Source: Ceratotherium simum simum
Taxonomy: Eukaryota > Chordata > Mammalia > Perissodactyla > Rhinocerotidae
Reading direction: 5' to 3'
Length of the DNA stretch: 64,000 nucleotides
Assembly: GCF_000283155.1 (NCBI RefSeq)
Contig: NW_004454156.1
Span: forward strand, 35,540,271 to 35,604,270
The position numbers and the translations under genes were made by a program. A model generated the notes under the pieces. It was given only the letters and a program-made list of their open reading frames with translations, was not told the origin of the DNA and searched no databases. This document shows, piece after piece, positions 48,680 through 58,200 of this stretch (position 1 is its first letter; every line of letters starts with the position of its first letter).

Positions 48680-49791
48680 CTGCCTCTCCACCTCCCCAGA
48701 GATGGTCTCCGACACCGCCAGTCACTGACTGCTTGGGGAGGGACTTGGGTGTGGGGAGGGGAAGAGCTGCCTCCCCAGAGACATGAGCCACGTGCCCCTG
48801 TCACCCAGACACCTCTTGCCAGGCACGTCTAACACTGACACTTTGGCTCACACACACACATACAGTCCCACATGCCAGGGGGGCCTCTACCCTGACCTCT
48901 TGCCCACGTCAGCCTCAGCCAGCACCATCACAGCACACCCCCTCCCTCCCCCGGAAACGGCGGCAGGAAACGAGCACCAGAGGCGAGGGGCCGCTCCCCT
49001 TGGCACAGCCAGGGCAGCAGAGGCCTGGGGGCAGATCAGTCAGGAAATCTGAAAGGATGCCCCCTCCCCGGGCTCTCTCCCCAGAGAGCCCCGCCTAGAC
49101 GGTCCCCTCCTCAGCCGCTCCGGCCCTGGTCTGCATCCTCACGGCCAGGGCAGAAGGACAGCACCCGGGGCCTGGGTGGGGGCAGCCTGGCCTGGGCTCA
49201 TGTCAGAGTCAGGACCACTCAGAGGCCTCTGCCCCAGCTGCCAGACACCCACCACGGCCCCCACGCCAGGCCGGGCCAGGGCGGGCAGAACGAAGCCAGT
49301 GCTGCAACGGCCAGCATATAGAGGGAGCCCTAGGAGGGACCCAGGGGCCCAATTTGTCCCCTGAAAGACACGGAGCAGTGGGCCACAGGAGCCCCCAGGC
49401 CTGGGAAGGAGGAGTGGGCAGGTGGGCGGGCAGCTTCTCCCTCGAGGCCGCTGGGGACCCTAGCCCAGTAGAAAAGCGCCCTTGAGCCCCTTGGGCGAGG
49501 GGCCACTCCCGAGGCCCCCAGTCGCCCGCTTGTCACCTGTTCCCTGGTCCTGGAGACCCACGTGTCAAGCAGCAGCTCCAGGCGGGAGTGATGGAAGGCA
49601 CGGGTGGTCTTGACTGCGATGAAGACATCGTGTAGCTGCAGGTCGGGGGGCCGGGGGCTGGGCGGGCTCGGTTCGGGGGGCTCCTGCACGCCCTGGGGGA
49701 ACAGGCTGGAGTGATACGGCAGGGAGAGGAGCCCCGTGCACAGAAGGGTGAGGAGGGCTCCCGCCAGGCCCCGGAGGAGCCGGCACTGCAT
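35137..49791 (-). CDS. MFNG: Manic fringe, O-fucosylpeptide 3-beta-N-acetylglucosaminyltransferase (complete, 8 coding exons)
   Basis: The product adds GlcNAc in beta-1,3 linkage to O-fucose on EGF repeats of Notch in the Golgi, tuning Delta versus Jagged response. Joined exons (49791-49537, 44501-44453, 44161-44059, 43625-43472, 40491-40406, 38601-38436, 36734-36649, 35203-35137) give 966 nt, 321 residues plus stop, the length of human MFNG. All seven introns are GT-AG and keep frame. Visible features: a short cytoplasmic N-terminus and hydrophobic signal anchor at about residues 7-27 (type II Golgi topology); the donor/metal-binding DDD at 142-144 in [11 protein letters not shown]; the catalytic-base candidate D232 in LPDDC; H256 in HSH; sequons N109-C-S and N185-R-T; and paired cysteines. 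The N-terminus [14 protein letters not shown] separates MFNG from LFNG and RFNG, which carry longer stems. The start is the first in-frame ATG matching that N-terminus. No frameshift or missing key residue is seen. Identification rests on recalled family sequence, not a search. Confidence 0.97.
35300..35509 (-). repeat. MER20 (hAT-Charlie) in MFNG intron 7
   Basis: CACTATTAACATTCGGGGCC, TGCATTGTAGGATGTTGAGC, AGACATTGCCAATGTCCCTG and GGTTGAGAACCACTG at the end match the about 220-bp MER20 consensus as I recall it. Lies 95 nt upstream of exon 8. Confidence 0.75.
36405..36500. repeat. MIR SINE in MFNG intron 7
   Basis: GTTACAATGGGGAGACTGAG, CCCAAGGTCACCTAGCAAGC. Confidence 0.8.
36649..36734 (-). 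CDS. MFNG: MFNG coding exon 7
   Basis: 86 nt: [20 protein letters not shown] then FSPEEDPS plus two bases of Arg. Acceptor TGCCAG|GTCACC, donor CCAG|GTGGGT. Conserved C-terminal strand of fringe enzymes. Confidence 0.97.
37175..37350. repeat. MIR SINE in MFNG intron 6
   Basis: CACAGTGGTTAAAGACTGTG, GGCCTCAGTTTCTCCATCTG, TAGAATGGGTATAGCACC. Confidence 0.85.
38436..38601 (-). CDS. MFNG: MFNG coding exon 6 (catalytic LPDDC and HSH)
   Basis: 166 nt: [20 protein letters not shown] continuing to [13 protein letters not shown]232 (LPDDC) and H256 (FHSH) match the catalytic base and donor-contacting His of the fringe family. Acceptor CCTCAG|TGGC, donor GCAG|GTGAGC. Confidence 0.98.
38690..39180. 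repeat. MIR then antisense L2 in MFNG intron 5
   Basis: 38715-38860: GTGCGACCTCGGGCAAGTCA, GTGAAATGGGTATGATAATA (MIR). 38905-39130: TTCATTCATTCATTCACCAT, CACCATGCTAGGGCTGAGTG (antisense L2). Confidence 0.8.
39590..39840. repeat. MIR SINE in MFNG intron 5, with a 16-bp internal duplication
   Basis: CGGTGCCTCAGTTTCCTCAG and flanks are MIR. TGGGTGACCTTGGACC occurs twice in tandem at about 39641-39672. Confidence 0.8.
40406..40491 (-). CDS. MFNG: MFNG coding exon 5
   Basis: 86 nt: [20 protein letters not shown] then ALKMAPWA plus two bases of Ser. FATGGAGFC is a strongly conserved fringe core motif. Acceptor CCCCAG|AGGCTG, donor GCCAG|GTAAGT. Confidence 0.97.
42230..42425. repeat. MIR SINE in MFNG intron 4
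   Basis: CCCATTTCACAGATGAGGAA then CCTGAGGCGCAGAGAGATGG, preceded by CATTTAATCCTTTCTGTTTG. Confidence 0.88.
42530..42605. promoter_or_regulatory. Candidate intronic enhancer core in MFNG intron 4
   Basis: GGTTTAATTAGGGCTCACAG then GCTGATTAGCTGATAATTAA: three homeodomain-type TAAT/ATTA motifs within 60 bp in a GC-rich intron, not in a repeat I recognise. Function inferred only. Confidence 0.3.
43185..43300. repeat. MIR SINE in MFNG intron 4
   Basis: CAGTCTCCCCATTTCACAGA, AGAGGAGACTGAGGATCAGA. Confidence 0.85.
43472..43625 (-). CDS. MFNG: MFNG coding exon 4 (DDD motif)
   Basis: 154 nt encoding [20 protein letters not shown] and onward to [11 protein letters not shown]. The DDD triad (142-144) binds the UDP-sugar metal ion in fringe-type GT31 enzymes, and N185-R-T is a sequon. 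Acceptor CCACAG|GTGG, donor CACG|GTGAGT. The exon and its downstream intron start are CpG-rich. Confidence 0.98.
43745..43900. repeat. MIR SINE in MFNG intron 3
   Basis: GGTGCCAGGCAGCCTCTCTT, ACTCAGAGAGGTAAAGACAC, AAGGTCACACAGCCACTGAA. Confidence 0.88.
44059..44161 (-). CDS. MFNG: MFNG coding exon 3
   Basis: 103 nt encoding [15 protein letters not shown], then [18 protein letters not shown] and two bases of Arg. It holds the N109 sequon and the C110/C121 pair. Acceptor CTCCAG|GGTCCC, donor CTGAG|GTGAGC; intron 2 is only 291 nt. Confidence 0.97.
44453..44501 (-). CDS. MFNG: MFNG coding exon 2
   Basis: 49 nt: [16 protein letters not shown] plus one base of a Gly codon. Acceptor TTTCTAG|ACTTTC, donor TTGG|GTAACT, phase 0 to phase 1. 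VFTD is conserved in the fringe nucleotide-sugar-binding fold. Too short to stand out as an open reading frame; recognised from family sequence and splice phase. Confidence 0.96.
45850..46390 (+). repeat. L2 LINE 3' region in MFNG intron 1
   Basis: CTGTTTTCCTGTCAGGACCA, CAGCTCAGTCATCACCTCCT, CCAGAAAGCCTTCCCTGACA and the following sequence match the L2 3' end. It makes a 101-codon frame that is not a gene. Confidence 0.85.
48633..48675. repeat. (TG)n microsatellite in MFNG intron 1
   Basis: About 21 uninterrupted TG units, the longest pure dinucleotide run in the window; expected to be polymorphic. Confidence 0.97.
49537..49791 (-). CDS. MFNG: MFNG coding exon 1 (signal anchor, stem, start of catalytic domain)
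   Basis: 85 codons from ATG to CAG, donor CAG|GTGACA at 49536. It encodes the cytoplasmic tail, the leucine-rich membrane anchor, a proline-rich stem ([10 protein letters not shown]) and the first conserved strand, [11 protein letters not shown]...[13 protein letters not shown]. Ends in phase 0. Confidence 0.97.
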
Positions 49792-49799
49792 TGGCCCTG

Positions 49800-50160
49800 G
49801 GACCCCGGACGGCTCAGCCCCCAGATCCCAACCGGACCAGGAGGGGAGGCCGGTCAGGCGGGGGCCCCAGCAAAGGCAGGAGTCTGGCGGGCATCGGGGA
49901 CAGGCGAGGCGGGGAGGGGTGGGCGGTGGCGCTCTGGACCTGGAGGCCGAGCCATGGCAGCCGGCCGCCGCCAGCCCTCCACCTGCTCCCCTGCCCTCCT
50001 GCCGCTGGCTCTGGTGCTCCTGGCCCCGCCCCTGCCTCCAGCGCAGCCAGAGGGGCGGGGCGGCCCAATGGAGCCCCAGAGGTGGCTGAACAAGAGGCAC
50101 GGGCTGAAGGACAGCCCTGGCCCTGCCAGCTGCTGCCGTGGGGGTGGGGGCAACTAACCC
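49800..50160 (-). promoter_or_regulatory. MFNG: MFNG promoter / CpG-rich 5' region
   Basis: GC-rich, CpG-containing sequence upstream of the MFNG ATG. GC boxes CCCCGCCCC (50024-50032) and GGGGCGGGGCGG (50052-50063) lie next to a CCAAT box (50065-50069 on +, so an inverted ATTGG for MFNG). A NF-Y plus Sp1 arrangement 230-280 nt upstream of the ATG suggests a TATA-less start near 49900-50000. The exact start site cannot be read from sequence. Confidence 0.65.
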
Positions 50161-50199
50161 TCCACGCCCGGATGAAGGGAGGGCCCTCCAGCCTTCCCA

Positions 50200-51290
50200 C
50201 TCCCGAGGGACTCTCAGCTTAGCTCATTCAACACCCATTCGTGTTTCACAGCGTCCTGTATCCAGCCTCCCAGTTTCTGCTCCACTGTTCCTCCTCCAGG
50301 ATGCTCTCCCTCGTCCCCTGCCACCCTCACCCATGTTCCCTCCACCACGCTTAATTCTATTTGGACTTAAGGCTCAGATCAAGGGTTCCCTCCTCCAGGA
50401 AGCCTTCCCTGATGACCCCTCCCAACCTCTGGGGCTCCCACAGTAGTCTGCTCAGTTCCTTTGGTCTTCTCAACAGTGCTGGAATTGTTATTCCCAGTTT
50501 ATAGCTGAGCACGAGGCACAGAACCATCTAGGATGATCTAGCAGCTCAGCCACAGAGCCGGGTGGAACCAAGGAACCACCTGTTCTGCTGTGGCCCACTG
50601 TACCCCGTCTCACTCAGCAGTCTTCATTGCTGCCTCTCTCCCAGCCAGGCCAGGGGACAGACAGAAGCCTTCTCCAGCCACCACTTCCGTCTTGTTTTGC
50701 ATAAGTCACTCATGTATTGTCCTTCCTCTGCCAGAACCCTGCACTGGCTCCCACCTCCCTCGGAACAAAAGCCAAAGATCATACACCAGCCTCCAGGCCC
50801 TGTGTAAGCTGGTCCCCCATTACCTCCAACTCCACCTCCTACTCCTCTCCCCTTGCTGCCTCCACTCCAGGCCCATGGGCTTCTGGTCAGTCCAGGCACA
50901 CATCTACCACAGGACCTTTGCACATGCTGTCCCTGCCTGGGCCTCTCCCTAGAGAACAGCACATCTCACTCTCTCACCTCCTTCAGGTCTTTACACAAAT
51001 GTCATCTTCTCCATGAGGCCTTCCCGGACCACTTTATTTAAATTGCAATCGCTTCTCCCCCTCCTCCCCGCCAGGCCTGTCCTTCCTGGGCCCCCTTTTC
51101 CGCTATGCTCTCTCCATAGCACTTCATCTTCCAACATTCTGTATATTTTACTTATTGTCTGTCTTCCTTGTGAGAATACCAGGGCAAGGATCTCTTCTTT
51201 TTATTCACTGCATCCCCAGTGCCTAGAACAGTGCCTGGCACATAGAAGGAGCTCCGCAGATATCTGTTAATTAAACACAAGAAAGTACCA
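50200..51290 (+). repeat. L2 LINE segments in the CARD10-MFNG spacer
   Basis: Two L2 3'-end segments: 50200-50460 (CTCCTCCAGGAAGCCTTCCC) and 50610-51280 (GGACCTTTGCACATGCTGTC, TCCATGAGGCCTTCCCGGAC, CAGTGCCTGGCACATAGAAG). Confidence 0.88.
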
Positions 51291-52619
51291 GGTGGCTGGT
51301 GATCTGAATGGGGCCTACTGTGGCCCAACCCTGATTAGGACTGTGGAGGGAGAGGAAAGGAAAACCACTCCTTTTGAATCACCCTCCTCTGGGCCAGCCC
51401 CATGCCAGGCCCCTTCACTGCCCGCCTTCTTGGAACAGCATCACTGAGGGAAATGAGCCCAGGCTTCGTGCCACACAGACCAGGGTTCAAATCCTGACTG
51501 GGCCACATACTAGCTGTGTGGGCAAGTTACTTCACCTCTCTGAACTTTACTTTCATTTTTTTGTAAAATGGGGACAAAAATAAGACTCAGTGAGGATTAA
51601 AGGATAGTGGGCTTCTCCACCCCATGGAAAGGACGCCCATATGCGACCAGGCAAAGGCAGCTGAGCCACGGGGCTCCCGCACCTTCACCCAGACTCATAT
51701 GTCCATAGACCGACACTGGGCCAGGCACACGGCAAGGAAGGAGGAGGTTCGTTTACCCAGATGAGCACGACCTGGTCTGCATGCCCTGGGAGCCCACAGC
51801 CACCCACAGGACCCAACACCCTGCCAGGACGCAGAGCATAGCAGGCCCAGAAGTCCAAGGGTGGGGAGAACCAGGCAGGCTTCACGGAGACAGCGTCTGA
51901 GCCAGACCTCAAAGTATAGTAGGATTTAAGCAGCCCCCACACCCCAACTTGGACTTCCCAGCCTCACTTCCTACCACTCCTCGGTGGCCACTCGACCCAT
52001 TTTTTGCCTCTGAGCCTTTGCTCTTGAGGTTCCCTCCACCTAGCACACCCACTCCCCCAAACTCCCAGGGGCCTGTCCAAGTTCATCACTGTGACCAAGG
52101 ACAGTTAGAAGGACCAAGGACAGCACACAGGCACACAGGTCCAATAAATGCTTCTTGAAGAAAGGAATCGCAAACCCCAAGCTCAAGTGGCACCTCCTCC
52201 TGTAAGCCCGCCTGGATTTCTCCCATGGGAGGTGACGATCCTCTTTCTGATGGCGTTTCTTCGGGACCTGATTGCACACTGAAGGTTTGTTCTTAGTCTC
52301 CTGGCAGCCAGGCCTCTTAAGCCTAAGACCACACCCTGCTGGCCTCGCTCCAGGGGACACTCCTTTGAAGATCAGACTCAGGCAGGGCTGTGCGCGGGGG
52401 TGGCCCATCTGTGGGGCCCTCCTCTGGTCATTCGGGGGCAGGTAAGGTGATGCCAGCACAGATGGTGGGCGGCTCTGGGATGAGTCAGGAGCGAAATCTG
52501 ACCCTCCCAATGGGCAAGTGGGGACCTGAAAGGTGGTATCAGCATGAGCTGGGGGTGGGGACAAGTCGGGGGAGCGGGGAGGGGGGACAAGGCCACAGAG
52601 GCAAGCAAGCAACCGGCCA
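51291..52619. other. CARD10-MFNG spacer, no gene
   Basis: 51440-51600 MIR (ACTAGCTGTGTGGGCAAGTT); 51690-51930 antisense L2; remainder unique. A 271-codon minus frame at 52040-52855 runs across spacer and 3'UTR and is not recognisable as protein. Confidence 0.55.
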
Positions 52620-53691
52620 CTAGCTTCTATGACAAACCGTTTAATGTTCCACAATGTGCAGCTTCTGAGTGAAAAAGGCCCATTAAGAATCCACGAGCCG
52701 TACATTCTGGTGACAGAGCAGCCAGCCCCTCCCCGCCGGTCCCTCCGAGAGGCAGGCAGGGCAGGGAGCGGGTGCTGTGAGAACATGGTCCTGGGTGTGC
52801 TCACCGGGAACACACGGGGTGGGGCATGACATTGACAGGAGAGAACCATGGACACGTGCGACTAAGACACAAAGGACAGGGGCCGGCCCCATGGCTTAGT
52901 GGTTAAGTGCGCGCGCTCCGCTGCTGGTGCCCGGGTTCGGATCCCAGTCGTTCACCGACGCACCGCTTGTCAGGCCATGCTGTGGCGGCGTCCCATATAA
53001 AGTGGAGGAAGATGGGCACGGATGTTAGCCCAGGGCCAGTCTTCCTCAGCAAAAAGAGGAGGATTGACCGATGTTAGCTCAGGGCTGATCTTCCTCACAA
53101 AAAAAAAAAAAAGACACAGAGGTTACCTCAGGGCTGATCTTCCTCACAAAAAAAAAAAAAAGACACAGAGGGCACAGGGGACAGCAGACCAGGGAAGCCA
53201 CGAGGCCCACATGTGGAGGTACACACAAGAAAGTGAGCTGGACGGCAGGAGTCACGTGTGACGGGCTCGGGGCTCCTACGAGCAGAGCGGGCTGAGAACC
53301 TGGGAGACTCACGTGCCGGGGGGTGGGGACAGACGTCAGCCTGACCTGTGAGAACTTGGGTGTGCAAACCTGTGCATGGGAATGAGAACTCAGATGCTCC
53401 GGGTGAGCAATGAGGGAGAGGACGCAGACACGTGCATGAGACCCATGAGAGGGGACACGGAGACACAGGGGCACACGGGAAGACCCAGAGCAGCAAGGAC
53501 GGGGCGATGGGAGCTCTGCGCCAAGGGCCCTCGCAGGCTCACTCCGGGGAGAGAGCCCAGAGCCGAGGGCCCCCCATCAGAGAGTCCAAGGGTCCAGGAA
53601 GGCTCAGGATGGGGAGGGGCCGGCTCCACTGAAGACACCAGGGTCCCGCTGGCAGCTTCTGAAGTGCGTGAGGAGGGCCTAGGAGGGGCCC
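52620..53691 (-). other. CARD10: Probable CARD10 3' UTR, interrupted by an ERE SINE
   Basis: Minus-strand sequence after the stop. An ATTAAA (TTTAAT on + at 52640-52645) sits at the far side of an otherwise non-repetitive stretch and is the best poly(A) signal candidate. An ERE SINE (52879-53170) lies inside in the opposite orientation. The 3' end is inferred. Confidence 0.45.
52864..53175 (+). repeat. ERE SINE in the CARD10 3' UTR with tandemly duplicated tail
   Basis: Head GGGGCCGGCCCCATGGCTTA, GCCATGCTGTGGCGGCGTCC, ending CTTCCTCACA and A14. The final about 48 bp (CTCAGGGCTGATCTTCCTCA + A tract + AAGACACAGAGG) occurs twice. AAGACACAAAGG precedes the element (52864-52875) and near-identical AAGACACAGAGG follows each tail copy. 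Confidence 0.95.
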
Positions 53692-53923
53692 TCAGGCCTC
53701 GCTGCTGCCACTGCCTCTGCTGCTGCCGCGCTCCACCCACACGAGGCGGGCCTGCTCCTGCAGGATGCGGCCGCGCACCACCTTGGCCAGCTCCTCCGCG
53801 TGGCCCCACGCGTGCGCGGGCACTTGCACCCAGGAGCAGGGCAACCCCCAGAGCACCTGCTCCGAGCCCCGGCACTGCCGCAGCAGCTCCGAGTCCCGCC
53901 AGCCCGGCCGGCCCAGCAGACCC
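53692..53923 (-). CDS. CARD10: CARD10 last coding exon and stop
   Basis: 232 nt encoding GLLGRPGWRDSELLRQCRGS, then VLWGLPCSWVQVPAHAWGHA and on to ARLVWVERGSSRGSGSSEA, with TGA at 53692-53694. Acceptor TTGGCAG|GGGT. The C-terminal SSEA is as in human CARD10. Confidence 0.97.
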
Positions 53924-55246
53924 CTGCCAAGAGAGGAGAGTGGACGGCGGTCACAGTGGGGGACGAAGACAGACAGAGACAGAGGGGGATGGACTAAGAC
54001 AGGGAGAGTCAGAGAGAGAGGACGGACAGGGAGACAAAGAGAGACAGATGGCAAACAGTGAGATGGAGAAGAGACAGACAGAGACACAGAGACACAGAGA
54101 CAGAGACACAGAGACAGAGAGGAGGCGGTGCTGGGGTCCCACTCCTCCCCCCAGCCCGCCTCACCTGACTTCCCGGACATTCTTCTCGGTCACCTCCACG
54201 TGGATGACGATGGGGTAGATGTCGTTCTGGACCAGCTCCCGCACACCCCGCACGCCCAGCTCCAACAGACAGTGCTTCTTCTCGGGGGGCGAGGCTACAT
54301 TTTACTCCCAGCCCAGAGACCCTAACCTCCCTGCCCCCCCACTGGGCCCCACGGCACAGCCCCCACAGGGTCCTGCCTCCCCATCCAGGGGACCTTGGCA
54401 GCGAGGAAAGAACAGGAAAGGAAGGCGGGAGACCTGGGGAAATAAGTCACTTCCCCCTCTGGACCTCCCCGCCTGTAGGATGGGGCTAACCCCACCCCCC
54501 ACCCCCCAGCCCCACAGCCCCCCACCAGCTCCCAGGGGAGTGCCGAGTTTGAGGACAAGGACGAATAGGTGGGATGTACCAGCCAAACACCTCAGGGGGA
54601 ACCACACGAGGCCGACTGCCCCAGCCCGGCCACATCACAGTGGGGAGTTAGCCAGAGTCACCGCAAGTGAGCCACAGGCCTGCCCTCAGACTTGGGCTCT
54701 CAGGCCCAGAGTCCCCCCGCCCCCGCACCTACCTTCCCGACAGACTCCTGGATGGCGCGGATCCGGCTGCCCAGCCCGGGGGTGGCGGGCCAGGCCTTGG
54801 GGGCTCCAGGTGCTGAGGACGTGCACTGTTCCTCCCCAGAGAGGCTTTCTGCAGAGTGGGGAGAGGCAGTGATGAAGGGCCAGGGAGGCTGGCCGCCCCA
54901 GGGTGCCACCCCACCCCCTCTCCTGGCACACAGGCTCACCTGCTGGGCACACTTGGAAGTCCAGCCGGGAGCTGGGCAGGTCCAGCAGGTTGCGGATGAG
55001 GCGGGGCGCCAGGCACTCGGGCAGGAGCACCACGGGCCGCAGGGCGGACACCAGCAGCGGCCGCACCAGGCTGTAGGGTTTGAGGCTGCGCTCTGGCTCT
55101 GCGGTGGGGAGGGGTTCAAAAGAGATGAGGGTACAGGCAGGGCCCCGGCTCCCCTCTCCTAGATACTCAAAACCCCATCACCTCCTCACAAGCCCCCCAT
55201 CCTTTTTGCCTCCCTAAGTCCTCCCGATGCTCCTCTTACACGTGCG

Positions 55247-55290
<44 letters not shown>

Positions 55291-58200
55291 AGAGCTGCCC
55301 CCTCCCTCACTGGGACCACTGCAGTAGGCTCCTCCCTGACCCTCTGCCTCACCCCTGCCCCCTACAGGCCATTGTCCACTCAGCAGCCGGAGAGAGCCTT
55401 TAAAACTCAAGTCAGATCCTGTAACTCTCCTGCTTTCAATGCACCAGTGACTTTCCATGGCCCTCAGGAAAAAGGCCACATCCTCCACGTGGGTGACCCA
55501 GCCCTGCCAGAGCCCGGGGAGGCAGCGAGTCACGTGCCCCATCAGACTCTACTCCTGCCTCACAGATCAACCACCTCCTACCACAGGGCCTTCGCACGCC
55601 CTGGGAAGGCCACAACCCCGCCCCTGCAGGGCCTCTCCACGTGCTCCATGGGACCCAGTTCTCCTCCATTACACGTCACACTTTTTAATTATGTTCACAG
55701 GTGTGATGATCTCATCAGCAGGCATCTGCCTCCTGCCCCCTACTAGGCACTACACTCCAAGGGGGGGACCACTGTGTCCCTTGGACCGAGCACAATGCAA
55801 GACAGAGCTGGTGCTCAACATCCCCTCACTGTACTCAACGTCCTCCAAACACACCACACACAGCCATGCCTCTGTGCCTTTGCACAAGCTGTGCCAGCTG
55901 CCTGGAACAAACTCCTCTTCATCCTTAAAGGCCCCAGTTCAAACAATCTCCCTTCCAAGAAGTCTTCCCTAACCACCCTCTCCTCTCCTCCTGGCCCCTC
56001 AGAATTGCTACCCCCTTATCTGGGCTCCCCCAGTCCCTTCTCCCTGATCTGGCCCGAGGCCTCACCCTACTGCCTCCAGGAACCCCCTGGGGTCCACCTG
56101 GCACCTGCTGCCCCCCACGTGTGAGAAGCACAGCCACACATGCTCTGCCAGACGAGAACAGGCCCACGCTCAGGCGTGCCCTGAACTCATACAGACCCAC
56201 AATCACATTCACACGCACGCCTCCCCCCACCGGCTCCCTCAGCCCTGGCGGCCCATCTCCCACCAGGGGAGCCTCGCCTCTCAGGCCCCCGCCCCCACTG
56301 GGACCCTTCCACAGGCCCTTCCAAGCCAAAGGACACACAGGTGTGCCCACCCCAGGACATGGCGAGCCACGCAGATCGCACCCTCACCCGAGCAGGGCTC
56401 CAGCAGCAGCTGCTCTGGGGGCTCCCCCGCAGGGCTCCCCAGGTGCTTGGGCTTCACCAGCCGCAGCTGGTCCAGGGCTCGCTTCTTCAGCTGGGGAGGA
56501 GGCAGGGCGTGAGGGACACCTGAGGGCCCAGCTCCATCCCACCCTCAGGGAGAAGGGAGAGTAAACGGGACCCTAGGCAGAGAGGGCCCCACTACCACTG
56601 CTGTCCAGGGCCTCTGGGTCAACACAAGAGCCCCCTGCCCACTAGGCCTTCTCCTGCCCCCACTGGGCCGGGCGCAGCCCCCCAGGTAGGTGAGGGCAAC
56701 CATCCCTACAGGCCCAGGAGAGCAAGCCTGTCAGAGCCAGTTAGAGCCAGAGGAGCCTTAGGTGCACTCCCACTTTACAGATGGGGAAACCGAGGCCCAG
56801 AGACCAGAGGAACCTAATGTCACATAAGAGACAAACTCTGGGGTCTCTTCCCATGAATCAGCAATGTGACCTCAGGTAGGAAGATGAATGACAGCAGCAA
56901 TTACACCGACAGCGGACAGGCATCGGAAGCCTACAACGTGACAACATGAACTAGGCCCCTGGCGCGCATGAACTCATTGCAGCCTTCCTCTGCCCACCAG
57001 GCAGGAGCGTAATTCCCGCATTTTACAGATGAGGAAATAGACCCTCCAGGGAGGGTCAGACGCTGTCCAAGGTCACATGGCTGATAAGCAGCAGGGCTGG
57101 GATCCAATCCAGGCAGCCTGGCTCCAGAGGCCAGGCTCTCAACCCCGCTCTCGTGCCACAGCCTCTTGAGTTACTTAACGTCTCTGAACCTCACTCCCTT
57201 ATCCAGGCATTGGCAAAGGCGATGTGGCTGTTGTTCTGTTAAGCGCTTACCACGCCCCACGCACACGGCACATCTATCTCAGTCAATCCTCTCCACTGCT
57301 CTGGACATTAACCCTGTTGTTGTTCTGTTTGCTGGGCACTCAGACGATCCACCAGGTCGGGGTGAAGGAGCGGGTTGGGGGCCTCTGTCCTCTCCTCCCC
57401 CAGGGCGTGGAGCCTGACCTCTCCCTTCTGGACCCCACTCTTGGCACCCCCTCCCCCCAGGCCCTCGCCCTGCCCACTCAGCCCTGCTTACGTTACTGCG
57501 GGGCCCTCGGTGCCGGCTGGAGGGCAGGCATTTCTCCTGAACTTCTAGGAGCTGCTGGGCTCTGTAGGGGAAGCATGTCAGGCGTTTGTAGGGAGAAGCG
57601 GAGCCCCTCACCTCCTCTTCTCCAGCCCCCCATCCTGTCCCGGAGGATGGTGAGGGACTGCAGGAGGAGGGAGACAAAGTCCCCCACCCCAGTCCCAGCT
57701 ACCAGGGGACCCCGTTCCCAGGCCCCTGGCTCTGTGTCACCTCTGGTAATTGGGCACAGTGCCCCGGTCCAGGTCGCGCAGCGTGAGGGGGTCGACCCGG
57801 GTGCAGAACCACTCCCGCCGCCGCTTGTACGCTGGGTCCAGCAGCCGCAGGATCTCCTGGGCTTTCACGCATAAGGCATGGGGGTCGGCCCGCTCGGGCA
57901 GGGTGAGGTTGGCTCGAATGTAGAAAGGCTCAGCACACAGCCCCTTCACCCAGGCGTCCAGGGCCTCATGGAAGGACTGGCAGGCTGGGCATGGACAGGG
58001 CAGGGGCAGCAGGGAGGACAAGAAGAGGATGAAGTCAGGGATCGGCCTCGGAGAGGCCAAAGACACGGCCCTCCCGAGGCCCGAGCTGTCAAGACTCCTC
58101 CCTCCCCTTCTTAAGGTGAGAGTCTGAGGCCCAGAGAGGGTGGGCACTTACTCATGGCCACCAAGCCCACTAGGGACAGAACCAGGACTCCTATCGAGTG

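Noticed and set aside
52040..52855. 271-codon minus-strand open frame between CARD10 and MFNG
   Set aside because: Overlaps the CARD10 3' UTR and an L2/MIR spacer; no homology recognised.
53376..54218. 280-codon plus-strand open frame
   Set aside because: Antisense shadow of the last two CARD10 exons plus an ACAGAG low-complexity tract.
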